Source: Ruminococcus sp. Phil11
GTDB taxonomy: Bacteria; Bacillota; Clostridia; Oscillospirales; Ruminococcaceae
Length of the DNA stretch: 49,907 nucleotides
Assembly (NCBI GenBank): GCA_001940925.1
Contig: MSGZ01000009.1
Location: forward strand, 1 to 49,907
Direction: 5' to 3'
How positions within the stretch are numbered: position 1 is the first letter of the stretch; each line of letters begins with the position of its first letter. Made by a program: the position numbers and the translations under genes. Under the pieces are notes generated by a model that saw nothing but the letters and a program-made list of their open reading frames with translations, made no database searches and was not told where the DNA came from. Below, piece by piece: positions 33,820 through 41,691 of the stretch.

Positions 33820-36183
33820 TTACAGTTCGATGACCGTGATGCCTGTTTCCGCGGCCGGAATGCGGATGCCGGTGCCGGAAACGGTCACGGTATAACGGAC
33901 GCCGCCCTTGCTGCAGAAAAGCGTGATGCGGTTTCCTGTGCGTTCTGCGGTCAGCGTGCAGAAGCGTCCGCCGTCCGCATGATATATTTCCGCAGAAGCG
34001 GTATGCCCGTCCTGAAGCCCGCAGATGCGCACCTCTGCGTGACAGAGATAGTCATAGCAGACATTGCCGCGGAAATCGCCGAGCACGAGGATCGTATCCG
34101 GCCGGACGTACAGCGGTATTTCCAGATAGCCGCAGGTCTTTCGCAGCCAGCGTCCGCCGGTGACGGTCTCTCCGCTGAGCAGATCGCTCCATTCGCCCGC
34201 CGGGAGATAGTATTCCGCAAGCTCTTCTTCGTTCATGACCGGCGCACAGAGCAGGCTGTCGCCGAGCATATACTGCCGGTCGAGCGTCAGGCAGGCGGGG
34301 TCGTCCGCATAGTCGATGAACATTGCGCGCATCATCGGAATGCCGGTCTGATGCGTCTTGTTCGCCTGCGCCCAGAGGTAGGGCATGAGCCTGCCTTTCA
34401 GCGCTGTAAAGAACCGCAGCACGGCACAGGCGTTTTCCGGGTCGTCCGGGTCGTCCTCCTCATAGAGCCACGGCACGCGGTAAGAATGTGAGCCGTGCAG
34501 CCGGCTGTGCGTGCTCATCAGTCCGAACGCGACCCAGCGCTTATAGACATCCGGAGAGGCGGTCTGTTCAAAGCCGCCGATATCGTGCGAGAAGAACCCG
34601 AAGCCGGATGCCGTCAGCGAGAGCCCGCCGCGCAGCGTCTCCGCCATGGCCGAATAGGTCGCGGCGCAGTCGCCGCCCCAGTGTACGGGGAACTGCTGAC
34701 AGCCGGCGGTCGCGCTCCTTGCAAAGAGCACCGCATTTCCGGTACCTTTGCAGCGTTCCAGAGCCTCGAATACGGTCTGATTATAGAGATATGCGTAATA
34801 ATTATGCATTGCGGCCGGGTCTGCGCCGTTATGCCAGAACACATCTTTTGCGGGGATGCGCTCGCCGAAATCGGTCTTGACCGCATCGACGCCGTCCGCG
34901 CAGAGCATTCTGATCTTGTCCGCGAACCATGTCCGCGCCTCGGGATTTGTAAAATCGACAATGCCCATGCCGGACTGCCAGAAGTCTGTCTGGAAGATGC
35001 TGCCGTCGGTTTTCCGCAGCAGATACCCGTTTGCGGCGGCCTCGTCAAACAGCGCGGACTGCTGTGCGATATACGGATTGATCCACACGCAGATGCCGAC
35101 GCCGTACTGTTCCTTCAGACGCTTTAGCATACTTTTCGGGTCAGGGAACAGCGCGGTATCCCACTGAAAGCTTGTCCATGTCTGCGCCTGCATCCAGAAG
35201 CAGTCGAAGTGAAACATCGAAAGCGGGATCTGCCGCTTTTTCATCCCGTCCAGCATTTCGCAGACGGTCTGCTCATCGTAGTCCGTCGTGAACGAGGTCG
35301 AGAGCCAGAGCCCCAGCGATCTCGCAGGCGGAAGTGCCGGCTTGCCGGTCAGATCTGTATAATGCCGCAGGACATCGGCGCAGGTTTCACCGCCGATGAC
35401 GTAATAGGTGAGTGCTTCGCCCGCAGCGGTCATGCTGACCTTTGAGACAGTATCGGAGCCGGTCTCAAAGCTGACATGCCCGGTATGCGCCGCAAGGACG
35501 CCGTAGCCGCGCGAGCTGATATAAAACGGAACGGATTTGTAGCTCTGGTCGGTACAGGTTCCGCCGTCACTGTTCCAGATCTCAACGGTCTGTCCGTTTT
35601 TGACAAAGGGCGTGAACTGCTCGCCGAAGCCGTAGATATATTCTCCGACGGAGAGGTCAAGCTGTTCGCGGATGAAGCAGCCGCTCTTATTCGGCGGGAT
35701 GCTCCAGAACGGCTCGGACTTTGCGGATTCCTCTGCCAGCCGGATGCGCTCTGCATCTGCCTGAATATAGGATGCCGCGCGCTCTGTGCTGCCCGTGAGC
35801 CGTTTTCCGTCATAGGTGAAGGTGACGTTCCATGCACCGTGCTTCGCGACCGTCACGGCGGTTTTTCCGGCGGTCAGCGTGATGCCGTCCTCCGTTTCGG
35901 TGATGACGGGCTGAAAGCCGGGGTCTGCGGAAAGCGCAAATTCCGGTGCGCGGGAGACTGCGCCCTTATGGTGCATGAGCTGCACGCGGATGACATTTTC
36001 CCGCGGGGATGAGAACGAGACGGTCAGCATCACGCCGCCGAGCGTCATGCCGCGGTGGTGGATCGGGTGGGACGCCGCGCATACCGTTACGGTACCGCCG
36101 AAGATCTGTACGCTGCAGGGCTGCACGGCATAGCTGACCGTATATCCCTGTCTGTTCAGCCAGAAGCCGTCAGCAAATTTCAT
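33820..36183 (-). CDS. GH31 alpha-xylosidase-like glycoside hydrolase
   Basis: The protein has 787 residues, close to YicI. The N-terminus MKFADGFWLNRQGY and FGEQFTPFVKNGQ are family blocks. The nucleophile is Asp438 in AVKTDFGERIP, the YicI-type motif, and the acid/base is Asp505 in HWGGDCAATY. GFFSHDIGGFE and the C-terminal beta domains are present. There is no signal peptide, so it acts in the cytoplasm on imported alpha-xylosides such as xyloglucan fragments; alpha-glucosidase activity is the main alternative. GGGAGGTGC lies upstream of the ATG, under its own promoter. The two downstream genes follow on the same strand. Confidence 0.92.
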   Translation of the reverse strand: MKFADGFWLNRQGYTVSYAVQPCSVQIFGGTVTVCAASHPIHHRGMTLGGVMLTVSFSSPRENVIRVQLMHHKGAVSRAPEFALSADPGFQPVITETEDGITLTAGKTAVTVAKHGAWNVTFTYDGKRLTGSTERAASYIQADAERIRLAEESAKSEPFWSIPPNKSGCFIREQLDLSVGEYIYGFGEQFTPFVKNGQTVEIWNSDGGTCTDQSYKSVPFYISSRGYGVLAAHTGHVSFETGSDTVSKVSMTAAGEALTYYVIGGETCADVLRHYTDLTGKPALPPARSLGLWLSTSFTTDYDEQTVCEMLDGMKKRQIPLSMFHFDCFWMQAQTWTSFQWDTALFPDPKSMLKRLKEQYGVGICVWINPYIAQQSALFDEAAANGYLLRKTDGSIFQTDFWQSGMGIVDFTNPEARTWFADKIRMLCADGVDAVKTDFGERIPAKDVFWHNGADPAAMHNYYAYLYNQTVFEALERCKGTGNAVLFARSATAGCQQFPVHWGGDCAATYSAMAETLRGGLSLTASGFGFFSHDIGGFEQTASPDVYKRWVAFGLMSTHSRLHGSHSYRVPWLYEEDDPDDPENACAVLRFFTALKGRLMPYLWAQANKTHQTGIPMMRAMFIDYADDPACLTLDRQYMLGDSLLCAPVMNEEELAEYYLPAGEWSDLLSGETVTGGRWLRKTCGYLEIPLYVRPDTILVLGDFRGNVCYDYLCHAEVRICGLQDGHTASAEIYHADGGRFCTLTAERTGNRITLFCSKGGVRYTVTVSGTGIRIPAAETGITVIEL

Positions 36184-36227
36184 GCGCGTCCTGCACCTCC
36201 CGTCCGCAGTTATAAATATACGCTTAT

Positions 36228-36256
36228 ATCATACCATAAATCCGCCCGAAAGTCAA
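36228..36256 (-). promoter_or_regulatory. Promoter of the GH31 operon
   Basis: On the minus strand TTGACT (36251-36256), a 17-bp spacer ending in TGG, and TATGAT (36228-36233). Confidence 0.8.
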
Positions 36257-36277
36257 TCTGTCGGGTGCTGATTCGGC

Positions 36278-36311
36278 AAAAAAATCCCGAAGCCGTCGCG
36301 GCCTCGGGATT
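36278..36311 (-). terminator. Terminator after the SleB-type hydrolase gene
   Basis: A 12-bp stem with one mismatch (36283-36294 with 36300-36311) is followed on the minus strand by a run of T (36278-36284). Confidence 0.85.
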
Positions 36312-36343
36312 TTCGTGTATGTAGGGGAACGTCTCGTAACCGA

Positions 36344-37171
36344 TCAATACCGGGTACGGAAGTAATTGCGGTATCCGTCACCGTTGAAGTACAGATACCC
36401 GTGACTGAACTGCGTGGGATCAGCGAGGTACAGGTCAACAGCAGCTTTGACACTGTCCGTCACATATCCCGACATTCCGTCCATGTTGACCAGATATTCC
36501 AGACCGGCGAACTGATTTCGCTGCATCAGAACATCGTAGATCGTATTCGGAAACGCGGGAGAATTGACGCGGTTCATAATGACTTCCACAACAAGTGCCT
36601 TGTCAGCCTCCGGCACCCAGTTTGCGCCGTACTCATGCCCCACGACGTTGCAGAGCATACAGTATTCGCGGTCTGTGACCGTAATGGCGTTCGGTGCTTC
36701 AGCAGTGACTTCGCTTTCTGCTTCGGGAGAAGCGGTCGTCTCTGTCTGTGTTGACGCTGCAGCTTCGGCTGCATCAGACAGATCGGTGACCTCCTGCTCG
36801 GAAGAAAGCGCGAGGAACTGCTCGGGTTCGGTCTGCACAGTGCTTGTTGTTTCCGGTGCCGCAGTGCTCTCTGTGACAGGGACTGTCGTGCTCACAGCGG
36901 TTGTCGTCGCCGGAGCAGAGGATGCGGTCGTTCCAGTGGTGACTGCCGTCGTCTTGACGGTGACAGCAGTAGTCTTTGCGGTGGTTGCCTTGGTTACGAT
37001 AGACGTCGTTTCGATCGAAGCTGCGGTAGTAACAGTTTCAGCCGTCATCTCGATTACAGTATCGCTCAGATCGGTTTTCGCAACGGAAACTTCCGTGTTG
37101 ATGATGCCGCCGCGGAGCATACCGTAAGAGAGGAGGCACAGGGAAGCTGCTGCGACCTTCACTTTTCTCAT
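36344..37171 (-). CDS. Secreted SleB/CwlJ-type cell wall hydrolase
   Basis: The protein has 275 residues. A signal-peptide-like start (VKVAAASLCLLSYGMLRGG) is followed by a long Thr/Ala/Glu-rich linker (about 30-165). The catalytic domain (about 168-275) has EYCMLCNVVGHEYGANW, KALVVEVIMNRVNSPAFPNT, QRNQFAG and a C-terminal FNGDGYRNYFRTRY, as in Hydrolase_2/SleB peptidoglycan hydrolases. The Glu in GHEYG is the likely catalytic residue. It would trim peptidoglycan outside the cell. AAAGGAT precedes the ATG and the gene has its own promoter. Confidence 0.85.
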   Translation of the reverse strand: MRKVKVAAASLCLLSYGMLRGGIINTEVSVAKTDLSDTVIEMTAETVTTAASIETTSIVTKATTAKTTAVTVKTTAVTTGTTASSAPATTTAVSTTVPVTESTAAPETTSTVQTEPEQFLALSSEQEVTDLSDAAEAAASTQTETTASPEAESEVTAEAPNAITVTDREYCMLCNVVGHEYGANWVPEADKALVVEVIMNRVNSPAFPNTIYDVLMQRNQFAGLEYLVNMDGMSGYVTDSVKAAVDLYLADPTQFSHGYLYFNGDGYRNYFRTRY

Positions 37172-37221
37172 CGACTCATCCTTTCGTAAAATAATAGGTG
37201 CGTCTGTACGACGCTTTTCAT

Positions 37222-37250
37222 ATCATACCACATTTTGCGAGATATTACAA
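37222..37250 (-). promoter_or_regulatory. Promoter of the SleB-type hydrolase gene
   Basis: On the minus strand TTGTAA (37245-37250), a 17-bp spacer ending in TGG, and TATGAT (37222-37227). A small GCGTC-GTACA-GACGC hairpin lies in the short leader. Confidence 0.7.
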
Positions 37251-37464
37251 CGAAATTACAGATTTTTCCATTTTGTAATCAAAAATCCTTCGGAACAGTC
37301 CGGAACTTTCTGGATATCCTGCACAATAAAATCCGTCTTTTTTGCCGTTCAGACGGCTCCGAAAAACGGGAGCCGTCTCCGAAAATACGGAAATACCGCG
37401 TGTTTACGCCTGTTTTGGTTCACAGTTCCGTCACATTTTATTCATAAGATGCAGGAAAACTGCA
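37251..37464. other. AT-rich intergenic stretch between divergent genes
   Basis: No gene is seen. A perfect 10-bp hairpin AGACGGCTCC (37351-37360) with GGAGCCGTCT (37369-37378) lies here without a T-run on either side in contact with it. Confidence 0.55.
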
Positions 37465-37493
37465 TTGACATTTTTGCGGAAACATATTATAAT
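37465..37493 (+). promoter_or_regulatory. Promoter of the serine acetyltransferase gene
   Basis: Perfect TTGACA (37465-37470), a 17-bp spacer and perfect TATAAT (37488-37493), 33 bases before the ATG. No T-box or SAM-type leader fits in this short distance. Confidence 0.9.
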
Positions 37494-37526
37494 AATAGGT
37501 AATACCGGATAGAAAGGCGGCTTGTT

Positions 37527-38486
37527 ATGGCACATAAACTGGAGGAGCAGATTCACGGACTGCTGGACATCTTGCTTGCGGACTACTGCGGCGGACGCAT
37601 CATCGACGCGGAGGTCACGCTCGATCACCCGAACAAAGACATCGTCATTGATATCGTATATAAGCTCCGGCAGATCATTTTCCCGGGCTATTTCCGCAAT
37701 CAGGCATACCGCGTGTATACGGTGCGGAATCATGTCTCGATGCTGCTGGAGGACGTCATCTTCAATCTGATCCGTCAGATCTCGATCGTTCTGGTCTACG
37801 CGCCGGAATACAGCGATGCTTCGCCGGAGACGATCCGGCAGCGTGCGGAGGAGATCACGCTCGCGTTCATCGGCAAGATCCCGGAGATCCGCGCCTACAT
37901 CGAAATGGATGTGGATGCCGCCTATGACGGCGACCCCGCGGCCTATAACAAGGACGAGATCATTTATTCGTATCCGGGACTGTTCGCGATCCTTGTCAGC
38001 CGGATCGCGCACCAGCTGCATCTGCTGGGCGTCCCGCTGATCCCGCGCATCATGACCGAGTATGCCCACAGCCAGACCGGTATCGACATTCACCCGGGCG
38101 CATCGCTCGGCCGGTACTTCTTCATTGACCACGGCACAGGCATCGTCATCGGTGAGACGACCGAGATCGGGGACAACGTGAAGGTGTATCAGGGCGTGAC
38201 GCTCGGTGCGCTTTCGACGCGCGGCGGCCAGTCGCTGAAATCGAAGAAGCGTCACCCGACGATCTGCGACAATGTGACGATCTACTCCGGCGCGTCGATC
38301 TTAGGCGGCGAGACGGTGATCGGCAGGGGCGCGGTCATCGGCGCGAATGCGTTTATCACGCGCTCGATCCCGGAGGGCGCAAAGGTCAGCATCAAAAATC
38401 AGGAGCTGCATTACCGCTACGACCCGAAGCAGAAGCCGGAGACCGAAACGGTCGATCCGGACGACACATGGTTTTATATCATCTGA
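37527..38486 (+). CDS. Serine O-acetyltransferase (EpsC/CysE type)
   Basis: The protein has 319 residues. An N-terminal helical domain (1-170) precedes left-handed beta-helix hexapeptide repeats: GIDIHPGASLGRYFFIDHGTGIVIGETTEIGDNVKVYQGVTLG in pieces, then HPTICDNVTIYSGASILGG. The His in DHGTG is a known catalytic residue of the family. It transfers acetyl from acetyl-CoA to serine, the first step of cysteine synthesis. Cysteine synthase is not adjacent. AGAAAGGCGG precedes the ATG. A terminator hairpin follows. Confidence 0.93.
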   Translation: MAHKLEEQIHGLLDILLADYCGGRIIDAEVTLDHPNKDIVIDIVYKLRQIIFPGYFRNQAYRVYTVRNHVSMLLEDVIFNLIRQISIVLVYAPEYSDASPETIRQRAEEITLAFIGKIPEIRAYIEMDVDAAYDGDPAAYNKDEIIYSYPGLFAILVSRIAHQLHLLGVPLIPRIMTEYAHSQTGIDIHPGASLGRYFFIDHGTGIVIGETTEIGDNVKVYQGVTLGALSTRGGQSLKSKKRHPTICDNVTIYSGASILGGETVIGRGAVIGANAFITRSIPEGAKVSIKNQELHYRYDPKQKPETETVDPDDTWFYII

Positions 38487-38491
38487 AAAAG

Positions 38492-38525
38492 AACCCGCAC
38501 GGCTGTGAGGAACCGTGCGGGTTTT
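38492..38525 (+). terminator. Terminator after serine acetyltransferase
   Basis: A perfect 11-bp stem AACCCGCACGG (38492-38502) with CCGTGCGGGTT (38513-38523), followed by TTGT. The T-run is short. Confidence 0.75.
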
Positions 38526-38638
38526 GTGTATACCTGCTTTGCTGCCGCTGTATCAATCAAGATAAGAGCCGACAGGAACTGCATTGTAATCTGAATGATA
38601 ACAGAAACGTCATTCTGTTTGATATTTTTGCACAAAGA

Positions 38639-39136
38639 TCATGCGATGTGCATTTCGATATAATCAACAACTTCGCTTCTGTCAATATCAAGCGCGTATG
38701 CAAATTCTTCAAAAAGCATATTTTCAGCAAGGCTCAGATAATTCTGGTCGGTTGAACGGAGTTTTTTTCCTCTTTCGGCAAGCTTTTTGCGTCGCAGATA
38801 CAGTGTCTTGATAAGCCTGATGATCTCGTGTTTGTCGGCATTTTTTATGATGCGGCTGTATTCTTCCCTGCGCTTGCTGTCATTATCAATCCAAATCAGC
38901 CCTTCGGAATTCATGTGGGAGATCAGTTCATCGACCTCAGCCTTTGAGCATACCGGGTGCAGCTTGCTGAGTGCCGCATCGTTGTTTGTCGGTACATAGA
39001 AGATATTTTTATCAGAGTGTATCTGCTTCAGAATGAAGTATTCCTGTTCCTCTCCGGTAAGATCATGCTTTTCGACTGCTGTGACCTTACAAATGCCGAA
39101 TGCCGCATACATCACCATATCGCCGGCTTTATACAT
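38639..39136 (-). CDS. CarD/CdnL-family RNA polymerase-binding factor
   Basis: The protein has 165 residues. The N-terminal Tudor-like domain (MYKAGDMVMYAAFGICKVTAV, YFILKQ, NIFYVPTNN) is the CarD/TRCF RNAP-interacting module, and the helical C-terminal domain (LIKTLYLRRKKLAERGKKLRSTDQNYLSLAENMLFEEFAYAL, in part) matches CarD. It would stabilise promoter complexes by contacting the RNA polymerase beta subunit. The ATG at 39136 has GGGGGTGAT upstream; an upstream in-frame ATG lacks one. Confidence 0.88.
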   Translation of the reverse strand: MYKAGDMVMYAAFGICKVTAVEKHDLTGEEQEYFILKQIHSDKNIFYVPTNNDAALSKLHPVCSKAEVDELISHMNSEGLIWIDNDSKRREEYSRIIKNADKHEIIRLIKTLYLRRKKLAERGKKLRSTDQNYLSLAENMLFEEFAYALDIDRSEVVDYIEMHIA

Positions 39137-39220
39137 CAGTATCACCCCCGCAAAAAATAAAGAACATGCAGCAGGCAACCGGACTTACGCAGTAACTGCT
39201 ACACGTTCTCTCACTATATT

Positions 39221-39249
39221 ATTATAGCATTTTTTCACGGAAAAAGCAA
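39221..39249 (-). promoter_or_regulatory. Promoter of the carD-like gene
   Basis: On the minus strand TTGCTT (39244-39249), a 17-bp spacer and TATAAT (39221-39226). The leader is about 78 bases. Confidence 0.7.
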
Positions 39250-39289
39250 AGGGAGTTTTGCACAAAAAACACGGGGCAGAATTAAAATT

Positions 39290-39490
39290 CAGTTTGACCG
39301 CGAACCGTTTGACGGGCGGTTTTCTGTGCGGCTCCCATGCCTTCGTGCGCTTGAACGCTGGGGGATTCCGCTCACTGCGGTGAGCGGCTTAGGGCTCCGC
39401 CCTAAGAACCTGCAAGCTTTTAAAAAGGCTTGAGCGAAACTTTTGTGAGGCTTCAAACCATTAGTCTACCGCCCGACCGCCGGCTTGATG
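39290..39490. repeat. Non-coding, hairpin-rich intergenic element
   Basis: No ORF is supported. Two perfect hairpins stand back to back: CCGCTCAC (39368-39375) with GTGAGCGG (39380-39387), and TTAGGGC (39389-39395) with GCCCTAA (39399-39405). A CAAGC...GCTTG pairing follows near 39413-39432. The sequence has the look of the repeated intergenic elements common in Ruminococcaceae genomes, but only one copy is in this window. Confidence 0.5.
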
Positions 39491-39491
39491 C

Positions 39492-39523
39492 AAAAAGGGG
39501 GCCGACTGTTACATCAGCACCCT
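39492..39523 (-). terminator. Terminator after the GHL10 lipoprotein gene
   Basis: An imperfect stem (39497-39506 with 39514-39523) is followed on the minus strand by five T (39492-39496). It resembles the hairpin at 29191-29218 and belongs to the same interspersed repeat. Confidence 0.7.
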
Positions 39524-39586
39524 CTTGCTCTTCAAAATGGGATTCCAAAGGGAAAGTGTCCCTTTGGCGGGTTTGGGCGGAGCCCA
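39497..39586. repeat. Interspersed intergenic repeat, copy C
   Basis: GCCGACTGTTAC and CAGCACCCTCTTGCTCT are shared with 29195-29227, and GGGCGGAGCCC with the GC-rich part of copy B. This copy also has CCAAAGGGA (39545-39553) paired with TCCCTTTGG. It abuts the GHL10 gene stop, just as copy B abuts the AraC gene stop. Confidence 0.65.
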
Positions 39587-40789
39587 TTATAGATCATTGC
39601 GAAGCAATACCGCTTTCACCGCCTCACGCTCCGGCTCCGGGAGCGTGAGCAGCGCGTCCCCGTGATAATACGCGACCCCGCAGAGCGTTCGGTCGGAGAG
39701 CACATCCTCGGTCTGCACGGCGGGGAGCCTTTCGGCGGTGCACCATTCATCCCGCCCGGAGCCGGCCTGCGGGTCGGGGTGCCCATATTTGTACACCGCC
39801 AGCCCGACCGCCATGCGCACGGAATCCGCCCGCGGGAGCTCTGTCCAGTCCCGGAGCATCTCCGCAAACGGACAGGCTTCATTCCGGTAGCCGAAATACA
39901 GCTGCGGAATGATGAGGTCGCAGTACCCGTCCTCTCTGCACCATTTTTCCGCATCCGCAAAGAGCGTTTCGCGGTTCTTCTGCAGACTGCCCTGCGGACT
40001 GACGGAAAACACCGCGTTTTCGTCCGCACCGTGCACCGCGCCGTACATCGCCTGCATGAGCGCGTTGATATTGCCGCGCCGCCATTCCGCGAGGTCATCC
40101 GCGCCGGATCTCGCGAATTGTGCCGCATCAAATTCCGGGGCATCGGTCGGATAGAAATAATCGTCCGCATGAATGCCCGCGGGGTGATATTTCAGCATCA
40201 GCTCGGTGATGACTCCTTTCAGGAATTTCCGCGTGGAATCCGCCGCCGGGTCGAGATAGAACCGCCCGTCCCATGTTGTGAGGTTCCGCGTCCGGAGCTT
40301 GCTGTTTTTGTACCACGCACAGAGCGCGGCATCGCCGGTCTGCTGCGCCATGACCTCGCCGGTCTGCAGCCTGAGCGGATTGATCCATGCGTGCAGCGCG
40401 ATCTGCTGTTCGGCGCAGACGTCCGTAAAGATCTGCATCCCGTCGTGCTCGCCGGCAGCAGGCAGGGCAGGGTAGTAGACGGACGGATAAATGCTTTCCC
40501 CGAACGCGCAGACATGCACGAATACCGTGTTGATGCCGAACCCGGAGAGCCTTTGCAGATAGCTGCTGACATGCTCCCGGCAGACCGCCTCGTCCGGATC
40601 GGAGAGCAGGGCACTGACGCTGAAATACGGGATCCATGCAGCGATGATCTGCTCCGGCTGCGGTGCGGAGACAGGGGCGGTCTCTGCGGATTCTTCGGCG
40701 GGCGGCGGGGGCAGGGGCGGCGCAGCGGAGCAGGCGGTGAGCAGCAGCGGCAGACAGAGCAGCAGGGGACGGATGCGCGGCATAAACAT
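39587..40789 (-). CDS. GHL10-family (DUF187, YngK-like) lipoprotein glycoside hydrolase
   Basis: The protein has about 400 residues. The signal LLLCLPLLLTAC puts the lipid-anchored Cys in a lipobox, followed by a Pro/Ala-rich tether. The catalytic barrel has IIAAWIPYFSV, FGINTVFVHVCAFGES, LHAWINPLRLQTG, YHPAGIHADDYFYP and FSVSPQGSLQKNRE, as in GHL10 proteins that act on wall or surface glycans. The start is ATG 40789 or 40783; AAAGGA is rather close to the first, so the second may be the real one. A -10 box flanked by a 9-bp inverted repeat lies upstream. Confidence 0.87.
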   Translation of the reverse strand: MFMPRIRPLLLCLPLLLTACSAAPPLPPPPAEESAETAPVSAPQPEQIIAAWIPYFSVSALLSDPDEAVCREHVSSYLQRLSGFGINTVFVHVCAFGESIYPSVYYPALPAAGEHDGMQIFTDVCAEQQIALHAWINPLRLQTGEVMAQQTGDAALCAWYKNSKLRTRNLTTWDGRFYLDPAADSTRKFLKGVITELMLKYHPAGIHADDYFYPTDAPEFDAAQFARSGADDLAEWRRGNINALMQAMYGAVHGADENAVFSVSPQGSLQKNRETLFADAEKWCREDGYCDLIIPQLYFGYRNEACPFAEMLRDWTELPRADSVRMAVGLAVYKYGHPDPQAGSGRDEWCTAERLPAVQTEDVLSDRTLCGVAYYHGDALLTLPEPEREAVKAVLLRNDL

Positions 40790-40793
40790 GCTT

Positions 40794-40829
40794 CCTTTCC
40801 GGTGTGATATCTCCATTATACCGGAAAGG
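40794..40829 (-). promoter_or_regulatory. -10 box flanked by a 9-bp inverted repeat upstream of the GHL10 gene
   Basis: CCTTTCCGG (40794-40802) and CCGGAAAGG (40821-40829) are perfect inverted repeats 18 bp apart. Between them on the minus strand is TATAAT (40815-40820). No -35 consensus is seen. One arm includes the ribosome-binding region, so the repeat could be an operator or an RNA stem. Confidence 0.5.
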
Positions 40830-40861
40830 CCGCGCGAAACATGTCATTTACGGCAGCAGAA

Positions 40862-40896
40862 AGCCCGCATCCGGATCAGTCTGCCGGATGCGGGCT
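40862..40896 (-). terminator. Hairpin after the cohesin lipoprotein gene
   Basis: A perfect 13-bp stem AGCCCGCATCCGG (40862-40874) with its complement at 40884-40896. The following minus-strand bases are TTCTGCTG, so the T-run is poor; it still sits six bases after the stop, where a terminator is expected. Confidence 0.65.
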
Positions 40897-40902
40897 GCGC
40901 TG

Positions 40903-41691
40903 TCAGTCAATGCGGATCTCTCCGCCGATCATTTTCAGATTCACGTTATCTCCGTTTTCGTTTTTCAGCTCTGCGAGCTCGGTCTGCAGCTGATAGACCT
41001 TGCCGGAAGCAGCATTTTCGGGGATATTGAAATAGCAGGTGAACAACGCACCGTTCTCGGCGGAGTTCTCCTGACCGAGAATGCCGTAAGCAACGATCAG
41101 GTTCTCCGGTGCGACCGAGCAGTAGGTCAGCATGGAGCCGGAGACGGCGGTACCTTTGTCGCTGACGCCCTGGAAGCTGTCCGGGTCATACTGCGGGGTG
41201 ATCGCCGGGTCGTAGATTACGCGGATGCCGCCGGCGCAGAAGCCGGGGTTGTTGTGGATCTTCACCGTGACCGGCACGCTTTTCTGACCGGGCTTTGCGT
41301 GCACAACGCCGATGCTCAGCGCGGGCTCGCTGCCGACCTCGTAGCTGTCGCCGTTATCGGCTGCGGCGGGCGTGTCCTGCTTGGGCGTTTCCTGCGCAGC
41401 CTGTCCGTTCCCGGAAGCGTTCTGCGCGGGTGCATCGTTGTTCTGTGCGGCCTGACCGTCCCCGGCGGATGCGGCATTTCCGGCACCGTTATCGGAAGCG
41501 GGCTTTGCGGCATCACCGTTCTGACCTGCGGCCTGACCGTCGCCGCTGTTATTTTCGACGATCTCGGTGACAGCGGGCTCCTGTTTGTTCAGTGTACCGT
41601 CCTGCTGCGGCGCATCGCTGACCTCGCAGGCGGAAAGTGTGCCTGCGAGCAGCAGCGCACAGCAGATCAAAGCAGATTTCATTAGTTTCAT
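40903..41691 (-). CDS. Lipoprotein with a C-terminal cohesin domain
   Basis: The protein has 262 residues. MKLMKSALICCALLLAGTLSAC is a lipoprotein signal with Cys22 at the lipobox. A disordered Gln/Asn/Gly/Ala-rich tether spans about 23-115. The last ~140 residues form a cohesin: PALSIGVVHAKPGQKSVPVTV, HNNPGFCAGGIRVIYDP, ALFTCYFNIPENAASGKVY. It should display one cohesin on the outer membrane face by lipid anchoring rather than by sortase. The ATG overlaps the stop of the DUF58 gene as ATGA, with AAAGGA about ten bases upstream, so it belongs to the MoxR-DUF58 operon. The dockerin partner is unknown. Confidence 0.88.
   Translation of the reverse strand: MKLMKSALICCALLLAGTLSACEVSDAPQQDGTLNKQEPAVTEIVENNSGDGQAAGQNGDAAKPASDNGAGNAASAGDGQAAQNNDAPAQNASGNGQAAQETPKQDTPAAADNGDSYEVGSEPALSIGVVHAKPGQKSVPVTVKIHNNPGFCAGGIRVIYDPAITPQYDPDSFQGVSDKGTAVSGSMLTYCSVAPENLIVAYGILGQENSAENGALFTCYFNIPENAASGKVYQLQTELAELKNENGDNVNLKMIGGEIRID

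Noticed and set aside
32122..34491. Long plus-strand open frame over the FkbM, PH and GH31 genes
   Set aside because: It is opposite three supported minus-strand genes and spans their intergenic gaps; no recognisable domain.
37172..37464. c-di-AMP riboswitch before the SleB-type gene
   Set aside because: A good promoter lies only about 50 bases before the start codon, leaving no room for the aptamer.
39290..39490. Small RNA or degraded transposon
   Set aside because: No promoter, ORF remnant or terminal repeat pair supports either; it is recorded only as a hairpin-rich element.
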